Positions 48,613 to 62,319 of a stretch of 64,000 nucleotides of DNA are shown here, in pieces. Both the position numbers and the translations under genes were made by a program. The stretch is from Primula veris. Lineage: Eukaryota > Streptophyta > Magnoliopsida > Ericales > Primulaceae. The notes under the pieces were generated by a model, which searched no databases, was not told where the DNA came from, and saw nothing but the letters and a program-made list of their open reading frames with translations. Every line of letters begins with the position of its first letter. Position 1 is the first letter of the stretch. Where the stretch lies: contig OY821741.1 in NCBI GenBank assembly GCA_963682055.1, positions 12,839,197-12,903,196 of the forward strand. Reading direction: 5' to 3'.

Positions 48613-50115
48613 AAAAAAAAGGAAAAAATATAAGATGAGAATAATTAAGAGAATTTTGTATGGTTAAAGAGTGAGAAATAGTATTATTAGTTTTTCTTTA
48701 TCTATTTTTATTTTATTTTAGAGGGTAGGATAATATAGTAATTAATAAAAAAATATGAGTATTTTTTAAAAAAAGTGGTAAATTTTGACATATTCAAAAA
48801 AATTTATTTGGGTTATTATAATAATATGATATATATTATAAATACTTCCACTTACTACGTTTGCAATGACCTGCTAGATAGTACACCATATACTTACAAT
48901 AATATATTGTTTATAACCATGTTTTAAAACGTTAAATCATCGCTGAAGCGTTTTTAAGAGAGTTTTACCGATGTGTAAGTGCCGATGCTAAAAACGTAAT
49001 CTTTAATAGAAAAACGTAAATACATATATATTTTCAATAAGTATGAAATACATGAAAATAATTTGTTCAAAACAATATGAATTATAACTAATATATTAAC
49101 ATATTTTAATCATGGATATGTCTAATATAACAACGGTCTATCGAATTGCTCTTACTTTTGTACCAATTTATGAAACTATATATATATTTTCTTAAGTAAA
49201 AGTTTAAGTTTTTTGGGTTTGGCTTGTTTTTTAAGTATTGACGTTTTAAAACGCTGATTTTTGAGTTTTTCGAGCTTCATGCTAAAACTGACAATTTATT
49301 TTTTTGATTTTGAGATTTTCGAGTATCAGCAGCGCATGTTGAGAATGGGACCTTTTTAATACATTGGTTTACAGTATTATTAACACATGTAACTTGCAAC
49401 GGTGAGAAAAATTAAATTGTTTACAATTACTTAATTTGATACCTTAAAAAAATGATTATTTTCAATGCAGTATGTGTTGTACTATATCCTAACAATACTT
49501 ACTATTGTTATCATAAGTAATAACACTCCTTATTTTCAAATAATATCAAAACCCTTTTACGAATCGGTATTCAAGTTTTTTTCTCCTTTTTACAAATTTT
49601 ACCTTTTGTAGAACTAGTTACTAATGACCCACACCAAAAGATTAAAGATCAAACACTTGTTAAATTTAAAAGTATCCACAACACATGCAAGTATAAAAAT
49701 GGAGTTTCTCTTTGAAACAATATTTTATTTGACTGTTTATGATATAGTCGGCTTAACTATCGTTAGATTAGATTAGAAAATGAATCGTTAGACGATCGTT
49801 TTTAATAACTAATTTTTTTTTTCAATAAATTAAAAACAAATTGTTCAACACACTAAAACCTAAATAAAAATATAAAATACTAGGACGGGTCTATACTAAA
49901 ATTAAATATTAATAAAAAATTATATTTTTTTTATGTATTTAATATTTTTTTATACAAATGCATATATTCCATTATCCACTGGATATTTAGGTGAATAATA
50001 ACCAGATATATTACATTTTATTACTTTTAAACACTTAGTTATCTCAGCTTCAACTAGTTTTTTTTATTTATTTTCTCTACTCTTTATTTCTCTTAACTTT
50101 AAACAACATTCTATA
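48613..50115. other. Upstream region of GPX
   Basis: AT-rich DNA, no gene seen. A phrase TGTTTTAAAACGTTAAATCA (48920) resembles one in FabG intron 1 near 15100 (GTGTTTTAAAACGTGAAATC) and may mark a shared repeat family. The GPX promoter must lie in the last few hundred bases but no strong TATA box can be chosen. Confidence 0.5.
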
Positions 50116-53100
50116 ATGGCTTCTTTTTCTTCAGTCTACTCATCTCCATTAAATGGCATTTTCACAAACACAAAGCCAATACATAAAAACCACTCAAGAC
50201 CATGTTTTTTAACTCCTTTTAGCAGTTTAACTTTTAAGTCATCAAACTCAGCCTTTTTCAACCATGGTTTCTCTGTCCAACCACAAAATGTTTTCGGCTT
50301 TTCGTCGAATCCCGGGTTTTCGAGGCCTGCTGTGGTGTATTCTAGAGCTGCCACTGAGAAAACTATCTATGATTACACTGTCAAGGTATATATATTCTTT
50401 AAGCATTTTCTATTCTTTGCTTACTTTGAATTTACCACTTTTCTTTAATTTATTATGTTTATTATAATTGCTTTAAAAGTGTAGTACTTACTTATCCTTG
50501 TTTTATACTGTGTAAGAAGGATTCAAAACATTTTTTTTGCTATTTTCAAAGTTAGGGAAAATAAGATTTCATGATTTGATCTTATGTTATAATTTAGCCC
50601 TTGTTTATCAACTGAATTTTGGTAAACAAGTATGAGTTGTTGGGTTGCTCATAGGCACATATATACATTATACATACATAAGCATTTTCCAATTCTTTAC
50701 TTACTTTGAATTTACTTTTTTTTTTTAATATGTTTAGTGCTTGCTTCAAAAGGGTATTACTTACTTAAAGAAATACATGGTATTTTCAATACTAAGATTT
50801 TGTTCATTGTAGCTTTGATTGAAAAACAAGGTAAAGCTAGTTTAAAAGTTATTCTTTTAATTGATTGGATTTCCCTTATTTTGCCTTATCTTTTGATGCT
50901 TATTAATTGCTTCAAAAGGGGATTAATTTCTTAACATTGTTTTGTGCTGGGTAAAAAGGAAACATTGATATACTACTCTTTCACTACTAATTTCTCGTCT
51001 TGTTGCAACTTTAAATCGAAACAAGTTTTTTGCTATATTCAAAGTTTTCCCTTGTTTGCTTAGGGAAAATAAGATTTGATGATTTGATCTTATTCTTAAA
51101 TTTGTCACCTTGTTTCTCAACGGCAATTTCGTAAACAATTATGAATTGTTTTGTTGCTTATGTACACGCACGGATATGTTTCGTAGAGATATCTCCCCAA
51201 CCGACCCTAGAATCAGTTGGTTTGAGAAGTTGGTTGTTACGACCCCAAAGATTGATTGAGGGGTTTAGTTAAATTAGGGTACCGATTAGGTAGAATGTAT
51301 GTGGTTTAAAGTTTAAACTTTAAAGCGAGTTTTTGAGATTTTGGTTTGAGTTTGAGGGTTTAAATCGTGTGGTTGGAGAGTTCAATTTGAGGATGATCTG
51401 TGGAAATATTAGGATTATTAATAGTCGACAACGTAATTTAGTGGTGACGGCTAGTTAGAGGCGATCAGTGTCGGGTTGCCATTCCTGTGCTATGAGGCGG
51501 AAGAGGAAGAGATAAAGGTACAAGACGACTGCAGAACTTGAGCCTAATGTTTCTATTTCTCTCTTTCTATTTTGTATTTTTTATAAATTTTAACTCATTG
51601 GATAAAAGTTACGAAGCAGTGGCTCACACTGAGAACCCGCTCATCGAGTTGTAAAAGGGGTACTGAGTACTGTCAGGCTTAGAAATCTTCACTTAATCGT
51701 TCATTTATGATTCACCACTGAGACTATTAACCATTATAAGTAATTTGTTTGGGAGAAAAAACATCAGTTATATTGATAGTCTTTGTATGGCTTGAGAAAG
51801 TTTCTCATGAAGTATTATAAGCGATTCAACACCTTCATGATTAGCATGTTTGGCTTAAACGTAACTATGATAGTTTTGTCTACTTGAGAAACGCAAGCAT
51901 GTCTTTGATATACCTGTTGTTGTACATGGATGTGCAAAAACCATCTTAAGTTTATTTTGTAGAAAGCTCTGGTTAGTGGTGTATTTGAAATAAGTATTTG
52001 GTGCAGTGAAATAATATTACGGAATGGTACTTCATAGACATTGAAAAAACACCAAGGTCTAGTTGTTGCAAAAATGTAAGATTGATGATATTTCTTACCA
52101 TTTTGGCATAACTCTAAGTCTGTAAGAACTCCATTTAGCAGATAATTATAAGCTCTGAGGCGACTTTACTTTTGTCACAAAAGAATAAGATACAAGTTTC
52201 TTGTATATAGGCGAGTAGTTGGCCTTCTTCTTAATGTGTCCCGCTGTGTAAATGCTGTGCACTGAAAAAGGCAAATTTGTACTTGCTCTTGTTGATTATC
52301 TCTCAATTAAAGTATTTGTGCCTTTTAAAGGCCATTCACCTCAATTAGTTAAAAAGGCTAATGAAAATATCTCTAAATGAATATTTTGACAGTTTAGGCA
52401 AACACGGCGACTTTATGTCACCTAAACATTGTGAGCCAATTGAAGTCAGTCACCAACTTTAACAAACTCAATAAGCACATGGAACATGTGCTTGTGTTCT
52501 GAGTTCTGACAAATGTTTTAACTTGCAAAAGCGTAGCTAACGTGTTTTTTCAAGAGCTTCACTGTAAGCGTTGTAAGCTTTTTCAGCCTCGAAAGCATGA
52601 AAAGCTTAAGTTTTTTCGCGAAGCGTTTTCGATTTTTCTACATTCATTCCTTTTCTTGCCTCCCATTCCCATGTACCAACTACCCTTATATTTGATAATG
52701 ATGATACACGATTATTTCCCCTAATACCTCTTTGTTGTAGGTAGGTACTACATATGAATTTGTATTAGTTGTCCTTGCCCTTGAAAGAAGCATTGAGTTC
52801 GTCTATTTTACTCTTTACTTTCCCTTTCTCTCTGAAAATATCAGCTTGCAACTGTGCACGAATAATGACAGTACAATGTGAAGTAATAAAAACCCTTTGG
52901 CACTTTTTTACTAATTCCTTGACTTAGAATTGATCGCGTAATTAGTCGAGAGGAGAAGTGGATGCCAGTTGTGATTAACCTGTTGTGGATACTAAAAGAT
53001 ATTATAACTCGTAACAGTTCCTTTTCTTCTATGGATCGGTGTCTGAAATTGATGAAGTGTTATTATTTCAACATTCAAATTTGATATTCCATGAAAATGC

Positions 53101-56100
53101 AAATTACTCTTTAATGTACTTAGTGATAAATGTCTGGTTTGAATATACAGGATATCGATTCGAAAGATGTTCCTCTCAACACTTTCAAGGGGAAGGTTCT
53201 GCTTATTGTCAATGTTGCTTCGAGATGGTAATGTTTATTCTTTAGCTCTTTCAGTATATTGTTTTACCTTATGTTGAATAACCCCCTTGACGACTTCTTT
53301 TGGCTTCTGATTTAGTGGTTTGACATCGTCCAATTACTCTGAACTCTCCCACCTATATGAGAAATATAAACCTCAAGGTAAGAAATGTATTTAATTGAAA
53401 TTTAGCTGCATCACTTTTGATTGGTAAAACATTCTATGATCTGCTAGAGAGTTCTCTCTTTTTTTCTCTTGTTCTTTTTCTGTTAGTCTCAGTCTCAGGA
53501 AGCTATCCGTATTACAAGTCGTATCTGTTGAGATCTAAAAAAGTGGCAAATAACACTTTTGACTTATTATGTTCCTTTAAACTCAAGAGATCTAAAAGAG
53601 TTGAAATTAATGCGGTTTTTGCTGCATTGGATTGCATAGTTCAAACTTAAATATTACTCCCTCCGTCCCTTAATTATTGTCCCTTTTGATTTTGCACAAA
53701 TATTAAGAAAAGCAATTGGTTGTGTATCACATTTACAAAAATAGCCCCACTTTATGTCAAATCATAGGAAAAAGTTAACTTTAATAATTTTCTATTGTTA
53801 AGTCAAAGGGCAAAAAGGTAATCACTCATAAAGTAAGTTGCTATTTCGGGAAAGTGGACAATTATTTAGGGACGTACCAAAATAGAATAAGAGACAATTA
53901 TTTAGAATGGAGGGAGTACTTCTGAAATACCAATGAAAATTTAAGTTCAATAATAGTCTCTTTTATATCCTACATCAATTATATATCGCATATGCCGGTT
54001 GTTTATAACTTTACACTCGATGCCCTTCTTCACATAAGGCGACCTTATGTGGGGAGGATACTGTCTCCAATATGGATTTATGGCTATTGATTTTGGCTCG
54101 ACTACATGCTTGTTATGTCTACTGATGGGTCATTTGACCAGTTGACTCGCAAGTGAAGGAGTGTGTGAGTTTGTTGTTTGTCTACATCGGGTATGGGCTG
54201 GTTTAAGAAGGCCTCACTTTTACTTTCTTTTTTTTCTTTTATGTATAGAAGTAGTTTGGTTGGGAAAATAAAAAACATGCTTTTATATGCTAATAAGGTG
54301 ACAAATACGTAGGCAGTTTATTATACAAAGTTCAGGGAAAGAAAAGTTAACTAATTCAACAGTTGAATACAATATTTTGATCCTGAAATCTAATTGCAAA
54401 TAATCCGACAAAGAGGATCAGAAGATAAATAAAATTTGGAACTAAATTGTATGGCTTTACCCAATAAAGGGAGCCCTTCCAGAAATTCTCTAAGGCCAGA
54501 GCGAACCCAGGCCGAAGAGGGGGTTTGGAAATAGTTTTCAACCAGCAATTGACGCGCCTCGGTTAGTACCTCACTAGCTGCGTCATTGCCCCAAGCGCAA
54601 AGATAGCTTTGAAAGAAACAAAATTTAACTTTTTGTAGCTTCTCTGAGCAGTCCTGTTTGCTTATTTACCTGATGTGGGATAAAGCAATATCTCTGTCTT
54701 TACTTATTTATCACAACTCAAGACTTTACAATAAACTATTGTATCCTTCTTCCCTTGCTTCAATCTAAACAAGGCACTGAAAATCTAGAGTGACCTCAAA
54801 ATATTGTATTCAATTGTCTTTATGGAAACATTCAATTCAAACTATTAAGTTCATTTTACCTCTCCAAGAAGCCCCAGTAGATGCCCTCTTTAGATATTCA
54901 ATGAAGTTCTGCGAACCCCTTCTTTGGAAATTTTATGTGGTGTGCTAATACTTTGTTGAGAGAGAGAATTGTTTTTCTAGAAAAAAAGGTGGGACGAAAT
55001 TTTCTGGAGTTATGTAGTTTGGGTTATTTCAAATACCAAACTTAACCCACTCAACTGAGATGGGCGCGGAGACACACATGAAATGCTCTTTTTCTTTTTC
55101 TTTTTCCGAAAGATTATGCCTAGCTAAATATTGAAGTGTTTAAAAAAATGGTTGGTGGAAAGGCATTTAAATACCCTCAGGCTCAGGTGTTATATCAGTG
55201 TAAAATATTATTATATCCTGGAACCTATTTCTGAGGTTAAAGTGCTAAACATGCTTGTAGTGCATCTATCTGCACATGTTATTATATTATATCGTGTCTA
55301 TAGGATTTCATAGGATTTAAAGATAAGATTTTTATCTTGCAGGGTTTGAAATTTTGGCCTTTCCTTGCAACCAATTTGGGGGTCAAGAGCCTGGATCCAA
55401 CCCAGAAATTAAGCAGTTTGCTTGTACAAGGTTCAAAGCAGAATTTCCCATTTTTGATAAGGTTTGCCAAATTATATGCTGTTTTGTTCTTTTTTTTTTT
55501 GCTACCTTTTGGGTTATTCAAGAATTCCCTTACTTAATTTTGAACGTCAGGTTGATGTGAATGGACCTACTACAGCACCGGTTTACCAGTTTCTTAAGTC
55601 AAGTGGTGGTGGATTCTTAGGAGATTTGATTAAGTGGAATTTCGAAAAGTTTCTGGTGGACAAAAATGGTAAAGTTGTTGAAAGATACCCACCAACAACT
55701 TCTCCGTTACAGATAGAGGTATTGTGTCTTCCTGATCTGCTAAATCTCTATTAGCTTTTACAAATTTCAAAATTTCCTTATATGTCTCCAATGAGTTTCG
55801 TGAGCCTCGTCAAAAGGTTACCTCTGGATTTCTTGTAATCTTCTAAAGTTTATAAATTGGAGAAATTACCGTTGACCTCGTTTGGCCGCTTGTGGATGAG
55901 TTGACCTGGTCGCTGCCGCTTGTGGGTCAGTTGACCTGGTCGCTGGAAACGTGCAAATTCCATGTGATTATATTCAGCGATAACCTCTGACTTGAGTGCT
56001 TTTGTGAGTGCAAAAGCTTTAAATAAAGTTACTGAAGGACATGGACAAGTATGCACAAATTTGGGGTTAATTCTGTGAATTAATCTCGGATTTTGTCTTC

Positions 56101-58077
56101 CTTTGACTTCAACAACTTTACTAAGAAACTAAAACATTAAGGATTGTGTTTTCCAACCAAATAAAGTGAATTTGATTTATTTCTTTTCGAAACAAATATT
56201 AATAAATGAATTTCAATATTTCTGAGCCTGACAACAAATGTTTCAGCAAAAAAATGAAAAAAGAAAACAAAAATGTTTTGCGTCGACTGGGTAAGCTACT
56301 CAGAAAAAACAAATATACGGAGTTTATCTTTACGGAAGCCACTTCACAAAACATACTTTTCGAGAACTGAGTTTTAGTAAACTACTAACTAGGACCTAGA
56401 AGGCAACTTGGGCAGAGTCATTTAAAGGCCCAGAAGTACACCTTCTTCTCAATAAGCTTACGTCTTCATAAACTAAGAACTGAAATACAATAAAGTAATA
56501 AGAGTAATTTTTTTTAGGTAAATACAAAAGTTTCATTGGTTAAGGAAAAAGCAAAAACCTTGTAATAGTAGACATGATTTTATTTACGACAACCCAAACC
56601 TTAAAACGAGAAAGGCTGTTGGAGCCAGAAATGAAACTCTCAAAGAAAAAACTAATTCAAACATGCCCTTAGCCGTCTGCAAGAATTAGCTTTCCTATTT
56701 AATTTCTTTTGGAAGGTTTCTTCGGTTTTCCTACAAAAGCAAGGTAGCCCAGCTCGGCTGTGTGTGTTGGGATTATAAATTCGGGAATCGCTAACTCCGC
56801 TATAAAGTTTGCACATTCTATAGAACACTTCACCATTTACTGATTTACTCGAAACTTTTGTTGTGTCCATTTTGACCCATAGCAATGTATGTTATCTTTA
56901 TTAAGAGCCCGAGAGAACGAGAAATGTTTGATTTATAACGATTGTAGCCAAATGCATGTTTGGATTGATTTTGTCTGCACATTCAACTGAGATACTAGTA
57001 GCTCAGAAACTTTAGGATGATCTGAAATATAGGTGTTGTGCTCGCCTCTAACAAATATAAATTTCATTTCCTTTTTCCAGTACTCTTTGCAAGGCTATGA
57101 TTCACATTTGTCTAGCTAATTTTTCACTATTCAACTTTAGTTGTTTACAACTTTACATGTGGTCTGCTTGATATAATATATTTTGAAAACGTGTTTTATG
57201 TTTGTTTGATATAATAGTGCTTGCTATAATTCTGAAATAGAAAGTACATTAGTTACATGATTCAATTAAAAAAACCCCACTGTTGAAGTACATACTGTAA
57301 TTGATAACAACCCCATAACTGAATCGGTAGTAACCACTTGTTGTCATGGGAGATTTCATAGTTTAGAGATTCATATACTATTACAGTATTATTTTGTTTT
57401 TTTATTAAAAAAGATTCATTTGGTTTGATTGGAAAGGATGGTTAACTCAACCATTGATTGTTAGCCTTAATTATATATCACATTTTACCACATCCGAAAC
57501 CTTAGAACAAGAAAGGTTACTGGAGCCAGAAATGAAATTCTCAAAGAAAAACTAATTCAAACATGCGCTTAGCTGTCTGCCAGAATCTAGCTTTCCTATT
57601 TATTTTCTTTTGGGTGGTTTCTTCGGTTTTCCTACAAAAGCGAGATACCCCAGCCTGATTGTGTGTATTGGGATTAAAATTTGGGAATCGCTCACTCCGT
57701 TATAAAGATTGCACATTCTATAGAACACTTCACCATTTACTAATTTACTTGATACTTTTGTTGTGTCCATTTTGACCCTTAGCAATGTATGTTATCTTTA
57801 TCGAGAGCTTTTAGAGAACGAGAATTGTTTGATTTGTAGTGATTGTAGCCAAATGCATGTTCGGATTTGATTTTGTCTACAAATTCAACTGAGATAGTTG
57901 TAGCTTAGAACAGATAGATGTCGTACTCCCCTCTAGCAAATATGAAATTTCATTTCCTTTACTAGTACTCTTTGCAAGGCTATGATTCACATTTGTCTAG
58001 CTAGTTTTTCACTGTTAGTTTTCCTAATTTCTTTCAAATGATTACAGAAGGATATCCAGAAGTTTCTGGCAGCATGA
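50116..58077 (+). CDS. GPX: Glutathione peroxidase, plastid-targeted, thioredoxin-dependent type (6 exons, 241 aa)
   Basis: Reduces hydrogen and lipid hydroperoxides; plant members use thioredoxin rather than glutathione. Exons: 50116-50385, 53151-53227, 53316-53377, 55343-55461, 55551-55718, 58048-58077, all GT-AG and in frame. Residues 1-~75 are Ser/Thr/Asn-rich with few acidic residues, a chloroplast transit peptide ending near VVYSRAA. The core has VNVASRCGLT with catalytic Cys116, whose codon is split by intron 2. [12 protein letters not shown] follows (Cys145, Gln151), then FACTRF with resolving-type Cys164, then KWNFEKF (Trp205, Asn206) and a short C-terminal helix DIQKFLAA. Cys replaces the selenocysteine of animal GPX4, as usual in plants. 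The start ATG follows a CTATAATGG context. A broken duplicate of its 5' end lies 7 kb upstream. Its last intron (2.3 kb) holds an internal duplication. Confidence 0.97.
53658..53916. mobile_element. Stowaway-type MITE in GPX intron 3
   Basis: The ends CTCCCTCCGTCCC and GAATGGAGGGAG are inverted repeats flanked by TA (53656-53657 and 53917-53918). CTCCCTCCGT is the classic Stowaway terminus. Subterminal TTAATTATTGTCCC and GGACAATTATTTAGGGACG also pair. Confidence 0.9.
54235..55010 (+). repeat. Copy of the 38.6-kb repeat family in GPX intron 3
   Basis: 54240-54340 (GTAGTTTGGTTGGGAAAATA, GCTTTTATATGCTAATAAGG, CAAAGTTCAGGGAAAGA) matches 38660-38750. 54940-55000 (TTTTATGTGGTGTGCTAATA, GAGAGAGAATTGTTTTTCTA) matches 38890-38960. 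The middle 550 bp do not match, so one copy carries an insertion. Confidence 0.65.
56590..58020 (+). repeat. ~530-bp direct duplication in GPX intron 5
   Basis: 56590-57130 and 57490-58020 are colinear copies about 900 bp apart. They share GGAGCCAGAAATGAAA, TTCTTCGGTTTTCCTACAAA, CATTCTATAGAACACTTCAC, TTTGTTGTGTCCATTTTGAC and TACTCTTTGCAAGGCTATGA. They differ by roughly one in ten bases and small indels. The second copy ends about 30 bp before the last exon. Confidence 0.85.
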
Positions 58078-58955
58078 GGATCGGTTTAAGGTACATTCTG
58101 CGAAGACCGAGCGTCATGGATGTTATACGATCCTGGAAGCAAGGCCTTCAATTCACTTGTTCCATAATGTGGGCATTTAGCGAAAATTGCCACATGTGGG
58201 CATTATGAAATCGTGGCCTTTCATTTTGATCAGAAGACTTAGATTAAAGATGCTATACTTAAAACTCATTTTTGAGAAAAACAATTAAATAAGTCAAATT
58301 CAAACAGATCAAACCGGTCTCAAATCTCAATTTCTCTAATTGAGGATATGATTCTAGCAAGATAAGTGGGAATTAAATTACATTTTTCTATTAAAATGTA
58401 ATTAAAACATCACAGTATCTATCTCTTATTCTTTACATCCCTAGCCCTCATCAAATCGAAATTAAACACACCCAGATCATTCAAAATGAAAACTCTCAAC
58501 TCATATATATTTTAAAACATTTCTTAATTTTATTTACCATTTCAGGAAAATCTTTCTTTGAAATTGATTTTTTTTAAATCAAATTTGTTAAGCGTAATAG
58601 TTAGTGGGAAACTGAGGGTTCTTAGTTTCAATATTTCTAATTATTTTCCGAGTTTCAATATATATTTCCAAGTCACATCATAAGAAAATTGAATTTATTA
58701 AATTTCAATATATTTTTCCAGTTTTGGGGTTTCTAAATTTATGAATCTGGGATGAACTAATAGCAACCCCATCGGCAAATTTTAAATATTTTTTCAAACC
58801 TATCCCATTTTATATTTTTTAATTAACCGTTTACATTTATATAAAATTCCAGATTCCCTATTAATTTCTTTATAATAACTCTACATTATTTATTTTTATT
58901 TGATTATTATCATTTAATAATTATAACAATATGACAATCACAAAAATATGGACCC
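58078..58955. other. 3' flank of GPX
   Basis: Holds the GPX 3' UTR and AT-rich DNA. No other gene or element is recognised. Confidence 0.6.
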
Positions 58956-59177
58956 TGTTGTAGGATATTGTTGAACTCTTGAGCTTGTATTTTATGGGTC
59001 CAAGTGGGCTTGTAACCCTACCCCTCTATCTATATAAAGAGGGTTATGGGTCTTATATTTCACATTAATTCATACATTCTGATTAATAAAGTCTCCCTAT
59101 TATTGTCTTTCATACCTCTCTCTATATCTATACATATCTCTATATATATCTATAACGAGCTAATATGTCACACAACA
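58956..59177 (+). repeat. 5' LTR of the decayed Copia element
   Basis: Runs from TGTTGTAGGATATTGTTG to GTCACACAACA (start could also be 58969). It ends CAACA and is followed by CGTTATCAGCAC, a junction I recall from other short-LTR plant Copia elements. It contains a TATA box at 59031. Confidence 0.65.
59031..59039 (+). promoter_or_regulatory. LTR TATA box
   Basis: TATATAAAG, preceded by a CCCCTCTATC tract, sits in the middle of the short LTR. An AATAAA lies about 50 bp downstream, the usual U3-R layout. Confidence 0.6.
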
Positions 59178-60720
59178 CGTTATCAGCACTTTGCTTGCGG
59201 AGAATAGGATATACGCTCACGGATATTGGAGATTTTGGGTAAACGCAAGGATATTGGGTATTTATAAACCTTGAGGTATATCCGGTTTTTTAGGGTTTTG
59301 CTATATCGACCTTCACCAACATACCGTGCGTAAGGTACCGAATTCAAAACTTAATTTATTCCATATATGTGATCGGACGTATTATTTTATGGATAACTAA
59401 AATATGATCAACCTGTCTATAAAAACCTATTGATATGTAATATGTATCGTGTACTGTAAAATTGTAAAAGACATATAATCGGGTTGTAAATCGGAAATCA
59501 TGTAATTGTATAACATGTATTAATCTGTGGGATTAAATTTGTAAAAAAACTGAAAACAGTAGGACTGTTTTGTAATTCGCTGAAACTATTGACTGTGCAT
59601 GTTAATTACTAAAGGACTAAACTGAAACTTGTCTGAAATTATGGACTGAAGCTGTAATAATGCTGTAAATAGATATATAGTTTGTTGAAATTACACGGAT
59701 AGTCCATGTAGTATATTACATGTATAAAAACAGTATATATGTGTTATAAAAGTCACTATTCGGTCTAAATATCCACCCACATGCATATATATTTATTAAA
59801 AAGGCAAATGAATAAAAAAAATTGCATGTTAACTGAATAAATTGATGTGTTTCCATGTAAATCCATCCCATTGCATGCTGTAATTACCATGAATAAAATT
59901 TACACCTATGGCATTAGAATAATAATTGTGATATATTTTGTACCGATTGGTAAATTTAGATCGATTGATTGTATTAGATATTGCTAAGTGTGATTTAGAA
60001 TATTTTGTTATAATATGTACTACAAGCAGGTACAATCTAAATATACTTAATCACTGCCAAGTGTATAATATGGTAATTTGCGAAATCATATATTTTCACA
60101 TTTAAGTTGGAAAAATTATGAACCTTCCCCAATTAGGCTCACCTATTTGGATACGATGTTTAGGAAAGATATAGGCGGAAGTCGATATCCTAATGAGGTC
60201 GGGTTTTAAGTGGCATTCGTGCCCTCCACCCTCACCGTCTTTCCTGGTCGTTTTTCAAGTAGAGCTACCGAAAGGGGTTGACTAAATAATAATTTTCCCG
60301 AATGTGTTTATATAGTGATGTATGTTTCGCCGAATTGGTGTTTCAGTATCGACCCGTCGTTCGATCAATGAGAACCGATTCACATGAGAAGCAAAACTAA
60401 TGTTTTCGAACCTGTCGTTTCGAAAAAACGTTTGTGCTTATGCAAACCATAAACATATAAACCAGTCGTTTTATATGATAAATAATCCAGAACTCCCAAC
60501 ACATGTTGGATGCCATCTATGATGAAAAAAATCGTAAAACATACTTGCGAAATGGCTGTTTAAACGTTGATTTTAATCCGTCACCACATGTTACTCACCC
60601 TGATGTGTGAAAAATGTGATGCCCAATTTTTTTTGGATGCCATCTTTGATGAGTAAAACACGAGTTTGTTGTTACCCTCATGATGAATGCTAAGGCGTTG
60701 ATTTTATTCTGCCGCCACAT

Positions 60721-61038
60721 TTGAGACGTGATGACGTCTATGGTGAACAAATGTCTGAAATTGATATATTGGAGCAATCCTTCACCAAAATACTAGCTTG
60801 GAAATTGTATTCCATAAGCAGTATCGTGAATTTATATTCACCATGTTCCTTTATCACCCATCTATTATTGGATAAGAAAATTACCCCGGTGAGTAGTTTT
60901 AATCCTATTGGGTCAATGGCGAATTGTTTGCCTGATATTAATGCTCTTCGTGTACATTTTTTTCCACGAATCGAGAACCGAGACAAGTGTTATTTGTCTC
61001 GAACTGTCGCGATCCCGATGAATCGCCTAGCCAAGTGA
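60721..61038 (+). pseudogene. gag remnant of the decayed Copia element
   Basis: The start of the frame (QMSEIDILEQSFTKILA) resembles the UBN2 gag segment of plant Copia polyproteins that reads approximately ITDEDMLEKTFSTFH. The rest is out of frame. A Cys-Lys-Gly-His stretch around 61140-61170 may be a zinc-knuckle remnant, followed by a linker similar to that before the protease. Not functional. Confidence 0.6.
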
Positions 61039-62319
61039 GATTTTAGACAATCGTCAAAATTGAAAACCTGTGGCTCCAAGACAGTAATTGAAAGAAACAA
61101 TATGGGCCGTTGTCACAAAGCAAGAGATAATGCTCAAGGAGCCAACTCTATGCTATAAAGACAAAGGTCATGCACGGTTACTCCTTAAATAGTTTACAAC
61201 TATTATAAAGATGGAAAAACCGATGCTAATATTGTGGTTAAAGTTAATTGAAAGGAAACTCTTGAGACTCCCGATTTTGTGGCTCAAATGAGTTTGATAC
61301 CTTTTTTTATTGATTTTGATAAATCATTGAGCCATTTTTTCACTCATCTGGATTATGTTTTTCCATTTGGATTATGATTTTTCCATTTGGACATACTTTT
61401 GGATTATGGTTTGCCTATTTACGAAATTTCTCGAAATAATTTAAAGTGTTTTGAGCAAATTTCTTTGACAAATGTGACCAAATTTAAATTATGAAATTTT
61501 AGGCAATACTTGTGGGGTAGTTGATTTTTTTTGGAAATAGTGGGTAATAGTGTACCACATAATTTCACCAACTATTTGCCTAAAAGAGTACTCAGTGACA
61601 ACGATTCTGGACCTGTCGTTCCAAATTAAAATCTTTGGTAAAACCAAATTGATTTGTCAAATATGAGGTCTTATACTCATGTAGGTACTGCCGTACCTTG
61701 TTGAGTTATAAAATATTCGAGAAAACCATTGTTATCTGGTAATAGCTCATGAAAGAATTGAAATTTCTTTATATAGCCTCCATTCAATACGACCAAAAGC
61801 GTATTTTAGAGGAGTTGAAATGTCTTTCAAGTGGTTGCTACCATATTCTTTAAAGCATTTAAAGTTACCTTATCATTTCGCATGTCGTCGAAATGATAAA
61901 TGAATTAGATGCTAAGACATGATTGTCTGTACTATCATTCGCCTGTCGTCGATTGATAAGAGCATTTTGACATTGTGGCATTGACCGGATGAGATATTCC
62001 CGGGTCAAAAGACGATGCTTGATTTATAATCGTATCGCATTTGGATTCTCTCTGAGAATATATTTCGTGATTAATCCGAAATTCATGCCACTAATGCTCA
62101 CTTTGAAAGACTAGTATGTGTAAAGATCACATAATGAACTCGTAGATTTCTTGTAAAGAATTGAACGAGTTATTGTGGACTTATCCAACCATAAGACGGA
62201 CCATAAATATAAATGGTTATGGTTGATGCATCGACAATATGGTCACATTTTAATATTGTCCACATAAATGCAGCACTTTCCAAACTTTTAGCCCAATCAT
62301 TAGTTGATGGCTCATGATC

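Noticed and set aside
51233..51680. TGTTACGACCCC start resembling some Ty3/gypsy LTRs in GPX intron 1
   Set aside because: Only the first dozen bases fit from memory; no second LTR, primer site, target duplication or coding domain supports it.
56652..57785. Two similar minus-strand frames in GPX intron 5
   Set aside because: They are the same part of the intron duplication; indels and stops differ between copies and no domain is recognised.
60738..60986. Antisense frame opposite the old Copia gag
   Set aside because: Shadow of the decayed gag frame on the other strand.
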